Source: an uncultured Collinsella sp.
Lineage (GTDB): Bacteria; Actinomycetota; Coriobacteriia; Coriobacteriales; Coriobacteriaceae
Length of the DNA stretch: 18,848 bases
NCBI GenBank assembly: GCA_900752275.1
Contig: CAADUS010000140.1
Coordinates: 1 to 18,848, forward strand
Direction of reading: 5' to 3'
The translations under genes and the position numbers were made by a program. The notes beneath the pieces are model-generated. The model was not told where the DNA came from and ran no database searches. It worked only from the letters and a program-made list of their open reading frames with translations. Below are positions 15,432-18,848 of this stretch, one piece after another; within the stretch, counting starts at the first letter, position 1; each line of letters starts with the position of its first letter.

Positions 15432-16466
15432 ATGTCCCGTACTGCCACCGATAGCACTGTCCTGCTGGGCCACGGCTCCGGCGGCCAGATGATGAAGCGC
15501 ATTATCGATGAGGTCTTTTTGGATGCCTTTGGGTCGCCCGAGCTGCTTGCGGGCAACGACGCCGGTGTCGCCGCGCTGCCCGCAAGCGGGCGAATCGCCA
15601 TGTCGACCGACAGCTTTGTAGTCTCGCCGCAGTTCTTCCCCGGTGGCAACATCGGCCGCCTCGCCGTGTGCGGAACCGTCAACGACGTCGCGACCTCGGG
15701 CGCCAACGTGCGCTACCTGTCGTGCGGCTTTATCCTCGAAGAGGGCTATCCCATGGATAAGCTCCACCAGATTGTGCAGACGATGGCCGAAACGGCGCAC
15801 GAGGCGGGCGTGTCCATAATCACCGGCGACACCAAGGTGGTCGAGCGTGGCGGCGCCGACGGCGTCTACATCAATACCGCCGGCGTGGGCGAAGTGCCCG
15901 CGGGCGTAGTGCTCAGCGGTGCAAACTGTCGGCCCGGCGACGCCATCCTGGTATCGGGTACGCTAGGCGACCACGGCATCGCCATCATGAGCCAGCGCGA
16001 GGGCTTGGCGTTTTCGAGCAACATTGAAAGCGACGCTGCGCCGCTCAATCATCTGATTGCCGACGTGCTCGCCGCCGCCCCCGACACCCGCTGCTTCCGC
16101 GACCCCACGCGCGGCGGCCTGGCATCCACGCTCAACGAGTTTGCCCAGGCCAGCAGCGTTGCCATGGAGATCGACGAGGATGCCGTGCCCGTGCGCCTCG
16201 ACGTGCAAGCGGCATGCGAGATGCTCGGCTACGACGTTCTGCAGGTGGCAAACGAGGGCAAGATGGTCGCCGTGATGCCGGCCGAGCAGGCCGATGCCGC
16301 GCTGGCGGCCATGCGCGCCGCCCGCTACGGCGAGAACGCCGCCATCATCGGTCGCGTGTTGCCGCTTGCCGAGGGCGCTCGACCCGCCGTGCGCGTACGC
16401 ACCGGCTGGGGATCGACCCGCATCCTCGATATGCTCGTAGGAGAGCAGCTGCCGAGAATTTGCTAG
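15432..16466 (+). CDS. hypE: Carbamoyl-dehydratase HypE, [NiFe]-hydrogenase maturation
   Basis: A 344-residue PurM-like ATPase. HypF carbamoylates its C-terminal Cys, and HypE then dehydrates this to a thiocyanate for transfer to the HypC-HypD iron. It has the N-terminal GHGSGG motif, GNDAGVAAL, the nucleotide-binding-like TVNDVATSGA and the decisive C-terminus LPRIC (C344). The start at 15432 has GGAG (15420-15423) eight bases upstream. An in-frame extension runs back to 15279 but would cross the structured element after hypD and add no family sequence. The 213-bp gap to hypD is unusually large for this operon and suggests separate control or an insertion. Confidence 0.96.
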   Translation: MSRTATDSTVLLGHGSGGQMMKRIIDEVFLDAFGSPELLAGNDAGVAALPASGRIAMSTDSFVVSPQFFPGGNIGRLAVCGTVNDVATSGANVRYLSCGFILEEGYPMDKLHQIVQTMAETAHEAGVSIITGDTKVVERGGADGVYINTAGVGEVPAGVVLSGANCRPGDAILVSGTLGDHGIAIMSQREGLAFSSNIESDAAPLNHLIADVLAAAPDTRCFRDPTRGGLASTLNEFAQASSVAMEIDEDAVPVRLDVQAACEMLGYDVLQVANEGKMVAVMPAEQADAALAAMRAARYGENAAIIGRVLPLAEGARPAVRVRTGWGSTRILDMLVGEQLPRIC

Positions 16467-16580
16467 GGCGGAATTGCACGGCTGGCGCGATGTGGCTCGA
16501 TAACCCTAAAGATGTTCAGATTCCAAGCACGCCCAACGCGGAAGCCCAGTATTATGGGGTGCGTTTTGAAACCCAATGAC

Positions 16581-16585
16581 GGGAG
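16581..16585 (+). promoter_or_regulatory. Ribosome binding site fixing the HAD phosphatase start
   Basis: GGGAG ends five bases before ATG 16591. It falls inside an in-frame extension from ATG 16576, which is therefore not the likely start. A possible -10, TATTAT, lies at 16550-16555 without a clear -35. Confidence 0.6.
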
Positions 16586-16590
16586 CACCC

Positions 16591-17286
16591 ATGGCAGCAG
16601 CTTTTTACCATGTGATTTTTGATTTAGACGGCACCCTTCTCAACACGCTCGAGGACCTGGCGGCCGCCGGCAACCATACCTGCGAGACGCACGGCTGGCC
16701 CACGTTTGCCGTGGACGAGTACCGCTACAAAGTGGGAAACGGCATGCTTAAGCTGGTCGAGCGCTTTATGCCTGCCGAGTACGCGGGCGACGGCCGTATG
16801 TTTGAGCAGACGCTTGCGGAGTTTAGGGCTTACTACGGCGAGCACAAGGAGGACCACACCGCCCCCTACGCCGGCACGATTGAGATGCTCGACCGTCTGC
16901 GCGCCGCGGGTGTGCAGCTTGCCGTGCTCACCAACAAGGATCATATTTCGGCAGCCCCGCTTATCGAGAAATACTTTGGCCCCGATCGCTTTGCGCTGGT
17001 ACAGGGCCGTGTGGACGCGTTTCCGCCCAAGCCCGAAGCACCCGTCACGCTGCATGTGATGGAGGAGCTGGGCGCCGATCCGGCAACCACGCTCTACGTG
17101 GGCGATTCGAATGTCGATATCCTGACCGGTCACAACGCCGGCCTTAAGAGCGCGGGCGTCAGCTGGGGCTTCCGCGGCCGCGCAGAGCTGGAAGCCGCCG
17201 GCGCCGACTACGTGGTGGACACCCAAGCAGAGCTCGCGGCGCTGGTGCTGGGCGAGCAACCACTCATCCCTTCCACGGGTAGCTAA
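16591..17286 (+). CDS. HAD-superfamily phosphatase, phosphoglycolate phosphatase-like
   Basis: A 231-residue cytoplasmic HAD hydrolase with an alpha-helical cap of the Gph/PGP type. Motif I is FDLDGTLLNT (nucleophile D11, acid/base D13), motif II LAVLTNK, motif III the Lys in PPKPEAP, and motif IV VGDSNVDI. The cap lies between motifs I and II (~18-90, with VGNGMLKLVERF). These features resemble phosphoglycolate phosphatase, but substrate cannot be read from sequence; pyrophosphatase PpaX-like or other sugar-phosphate activity is possible. It lies 124 bp after hypE and probably has its own promoter. No terminator with a T-run is seen directly after it. Confidence 0.9.
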   Translation: MAAAFYHVIFDLDGTLLNTLEDLAAAGNHTCETHGWPTFAVDEYRYKVGNGMLKLVERFMPAEYAGDGRMFEQTLAEFRAYYGEHKEDHTAPYAGTIEMLDRLRAAGVQLAVLTNKDHISAAPLIEKYFGPDRFALVQGRVDAFPPKPEAPVTLHVMEELGADPATTLYVGDSNVDILTGHNAGLKSAGVSWGFRGRAELEAAGADYVVDTQAELAALVLGEQPLIPSTGS

Positions 17287-17447
17287 TGTGGGACGGGACT
17301 CTTTTAGCTGCCCCCGCAACAAAGAAATGTCCCCGACTGCCGGCAGAAAAGGAACGTCCCCAAGTGCCGCCTTCGACAGCGATGGCAACGCCACAGGCAC
17401 AAGTGCCACTTTAAGCCAGCCAAGGGAACGCCGTTGTTTTGGCAGCG
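17287..17447. other. Gene-free stretch with GTCCCC direct repeats
   Basis: No credible coding frame. Two imperfect direct repeats begin at 17327 (ATGTCCCCGACTGCCG) and 17354 (ACGTCCCCAAGTGCCG), 27 bp apart, with further GGGAC sequence at 17290-17299. A small hairpin GGCACAAGTGCC lies at 17396-17407. The GGGGAC/GTCCCC pattern resembles intergenic REP-type repeats linked to RAYT transposases in other bacteria (recollection, not tested). Confidence 0.45.
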
Positions 17448-17597
17448 ACAGCGAAAGCCCGCCAGAGCGAGCAAGGCGCCTTGAAACGAGGCGGCATTGA
17501 CCTTCTGGTCATGCCGCCGAAGTTGAAAGGCAGATTGCCGCTCTGGCGGGCTTGCAGCGTCGAGCAGTTGCGGCGTTTGGTAAAACGCCGCAACGAA
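17448..17597 (-). ncRNA. Composite structured element, copy 2, after the lipoprotein gene
   Basis: Read on the minus strand from the stop at 17598: a perfect 12-bp hairpin GTTGCGGCGTTT, loop TACC, AAACGCCGCAAC (17594-17567); a linker TGCTCGACGCTGC (17566-17554), 12 of 13 bases as in copy 1; a 15-bp outer stem AAGCCCGCCAGAGCG (17553-17539) with CGCTCTGGCGGGCTT (17469-17455); the block TGCCTTTCAA (17532-17523), identical in copy 1; a tip hairpin GGCGGCATGACC-AGAA-GGTCAATGCCGCC; and TTTCAAGGC (17486-17478), identical in copy 1. It lies in the sense of the lipoprotein gene. Confidence 0.6.
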
Positions 17598-18155
17598 CTA
17601 GCTCATCATCGCATTCATCATCTCGGTGGTTGCGGAATCGTCGGCGGACCACTCGTTATCCTCGTTGGCGGAATACTTAAAGGTGACCTTGGTGTCCTTG
17701 GTCTTAGCGGCCTTGGTCACGTCGACCATGACCTGGCCGGCCATCTTGTACAGGTCGTCCTCGGACGGCAGCTCGTCGAGCGCTGCGACCTTCTCCTGAT
17801 ACTGAGTAGCAAAATCTTCGACAATCTTGTTCATGGACTTGCAGGTTATGGTGACCTCGGCGGTCGCGGTGCCCTTGTCCTCGTCGACCGTCACATCGCC
17901 GATCTTGTAGTCAAAGCCCTCGAGATAGCTCTTGGCATACTCCTTGGGATCGATGCCCAGCTGCTCAAACTCGTCGCCCGAAGCCTCTTCCAGGCCGGAG
18001 AGGAAGTCATCGCCGCCGTTCTTGATCTCGTCAAACTGACTCGTAAGGTCATTGGTGATGAGCTCCTCTACCGAAGGCCCTCCGCAGCCGGAAAGCAAAA
18101 CCACGCACGCGACCAGGGCAGCCATCAGGGGCGCAAGCAGCAGCTTCTTTTTCAT
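17598..18155 (-). CDS. Small secreted lipoprotein of unknown function
   Basis: A 185-residue lipoprotein. Residues 1-23 form a lipoprotein signal peptide (MKKK, hydrophobic core) with lipobox LLSGC and lipidated C24. The mature part is acidic. It begins with a helical region (~28-90), followed by beta-like segments (YKIGDVTVDEDKGTATAEVT and later KVTFKYS). This helix-plus-sheet plan is typical of small Gram-positive lipoproteins with NTF2-like or DUF domains, but I cannot assign a family. The start at 18155 has GGAGG (18166-18162) six bases upstream. An in-frame extension to 18371 would bury the signal peptide. A structured element starts three bases after its stop. I find no convincing promoter in 18156-18332; a TAATAT lies at 18222-18217 without a -35. 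Confidence 0.88.
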   Translation of the reverse strand: MKKKLLLAPLMAALVACVVLLSGCGGPSVEELITNDLTSQFDEIKNGGDDFLSGLEEASGDEFEQLGIDPKEYAKSYLEGFDYKIGDVTVDEDKGTATAEVTITCKSMNKIVEDFATQYQEKVAALDELPSEDDLYKMAGQVMVDVTKAAKTKDTKVTFKYSANEDNEWSADDSATTEMMNAMMS

Positions 18156-18332
18156 GACATTCCTCCAAACAAGCGGCGCCGCGCTCCCTACGCAGCGCAC
18201 GTCGTGACAGTAAGTCCATATTAGCGGCCCGGCCCAACCCCCTGCGTCGCAAAAGCGCAGGCGGCTCAATTTGACGAACGGATGGCCCTTAAAGCAAGCC
18301 CCCTGCAATAAAATGCACCTGCTTAGCCTATT

Positions 18333-18365
18333 AAAAAAGGGTGGCCGGATAACCCGACCACCCTT
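18333..18365 (-). terminator. Intrinsic terminator after the PTS gene
   Basis: On the minus strand AAGGGTGG (18365-18358) pairs with CCACCCTT (18344-18337). A CGG/CCG extension lies inside across one mismatch, and TTTTTTAATA follows. It lies 23 bp past the stop at 18389. This is the clearest terminator in the window. Confidence 0.85.
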
Positions 18366-18388
18366 GTGCATCTTCTGGATGCCGCAGA

Positions 18389-18848
18389 CTACTTGCGGAC
18401 GACCTTAACGATGGCGTCACCGGCGGCGACGGCAGACTCAGCCTCGACGGCGAGCTCGACATCGGCAAACTCGGCGGTGTTGGACACGGCCACGACGACG
18501 CAGTCCTTGTAACCGGCGGCAGCGATCTTGGCGCGGTCGATCTTGAGCAAGGGCTGGCCGGCCTTCACGACGTCGTCGGCCTTGACGAAGCCCTCGAAGC
18601 CGTCGCCGTTCATGTTGACAGTATCGACGCCAACGTGCACCAGAACCTCGATGCCGCTATCGGACTGCAGGCCCACGGCGTGACCCATGGTGACGGTCAC
18701 CTTGCCGTCGCAGGGAGCGTAGACCAGGTCGTCCTCGGGCCACACGGCGCAGCCCTTGCCCAGAACCTCGCCACCAAAGACGGGATCGGGCACGTCGGCC
18801 ATCTTGATGACCTTGCCCTTGACGGGCGAGCACAGCACGTCGGCGCCG
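18389..18848 (-). CDS. PTS glucose-family EIIA domain (partial, N-terminus beyond window)
   Basis: The reading frame runs off the right edge, giving ~153 residues ending in VKVVRK. It is a EIIA-Glc/Crr-type domain that takes phosphate from HPr and passes it to EIIB during sugar uptake. It has the start of the fold (SPVKGKVIKMADVPDPVF), the first active-site His in TMGHAVGLQSDSG and the phosphorylated His in VLVHVGVDTV. The order and spacing match EIIA-Glc. A GTG at 18838 could start a free EIIA. However, the frame stays open upstream (GAD-V-LCSPV), so it may be the C-terminal domain of a larger EIICBA permease. Sugar specificity cannot be read from this domain. A strong terminator follows. 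Confidence 0.9.
   Translation of the reverse strand, partial: GADVLCSPVKGKVIKMADVPDPVFGGEVLGKGCAVWPEDDLVYAPCDGKVTVTMGHAVGLQSDSGIEVLVHVGVDTVNMNGDGFEGFVKADDVVKAGQPLLKIDRAKIAAAGYKDCVVVAVSNTAEFADVELAVEAESAVAAGDAIVKVVRK

Noticed and set aside
1..18848. tRNA, rRNA or CRISPR array
   Set aside because: No cloverleaf, rRNA-like sequence or regularly spaced short repeats were seen on either strand by eye.

Overview
The window looks like GC-rich chromosomal DNA from an anaerobic gut actinobacterium of the Coriobacteriia. Collinsella is my best guess from memory of gene families and style; no marker gene here proves it. Supporting signs are strong G/C bias at third codon positions, Gram-positive LPXTG and lipoprotein signals, a nickel/[NiFe]-hydrogenase maturation cluster and a glucose-family PTS domain.

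Layout. (1) 1-316: a long imperfect inverted repeat (86-nt arms) and a probable terminator. (2) 317-6955 (-): a 2212-residue sortase-anchored surface protein, with two tandem ~1.38 kb repeats in its C-terminal half. (3) 6956-7194: an AT-rich divergent promoter island. (4) 7195-9194 (+): a LytTR response regulator and a membrane GHKL histidine kinase overlapping by one base, divergent from the surface protein and so candidates to control it. (5) 9213-9788 (-): a protein with the outline of a family 4/5 uracil-DNA glycosylase whose catalytic motifs are lost. (6) 9925-10245 (+): thioredoxin with its own terminator. (7) 10466-16466 (+): a nickel/hydrogenase block made of a small helical protein, NikR with a His-rich N-terminal tail, HypF, HypC, HypD and HypE. 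hypA, hypB and the hydrogenase structural genes are not in view. (8) 16591-17286 (+): a HAD phosphatase of the phosphoglycolate phosphatase type. (9) 17598-18155 (-): a small lipoprotein. (10) 18389 to the right edge (-): a glucose-type PTS EIIA domain, cut by the window end.

How the genes work together. HypF and HypE make the cyanide ligand, and HypC-HypD assemble and carry the Fe(CN)2CO unit for [NiFe] hydrogenase. NikR would match nickel uptake to that demand. The LytTR/GHKL pair is the usual architecture for quorum- or peptide-responsive control of surface or secreted factors.

The most unusual feature is a composite structured element of about 145 nt. It occurs twice, each time starting just after a stop codon and in the sense of that gene: after hypD (15219-15363) and after the lipoprotein gene (17597 down to 17448). 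The two copies share exact short blocks, yet their stems differ by compensating base changes. This suggests a conserved RNA (or single-stranded DNA) structure and not a simple sequence duplication.
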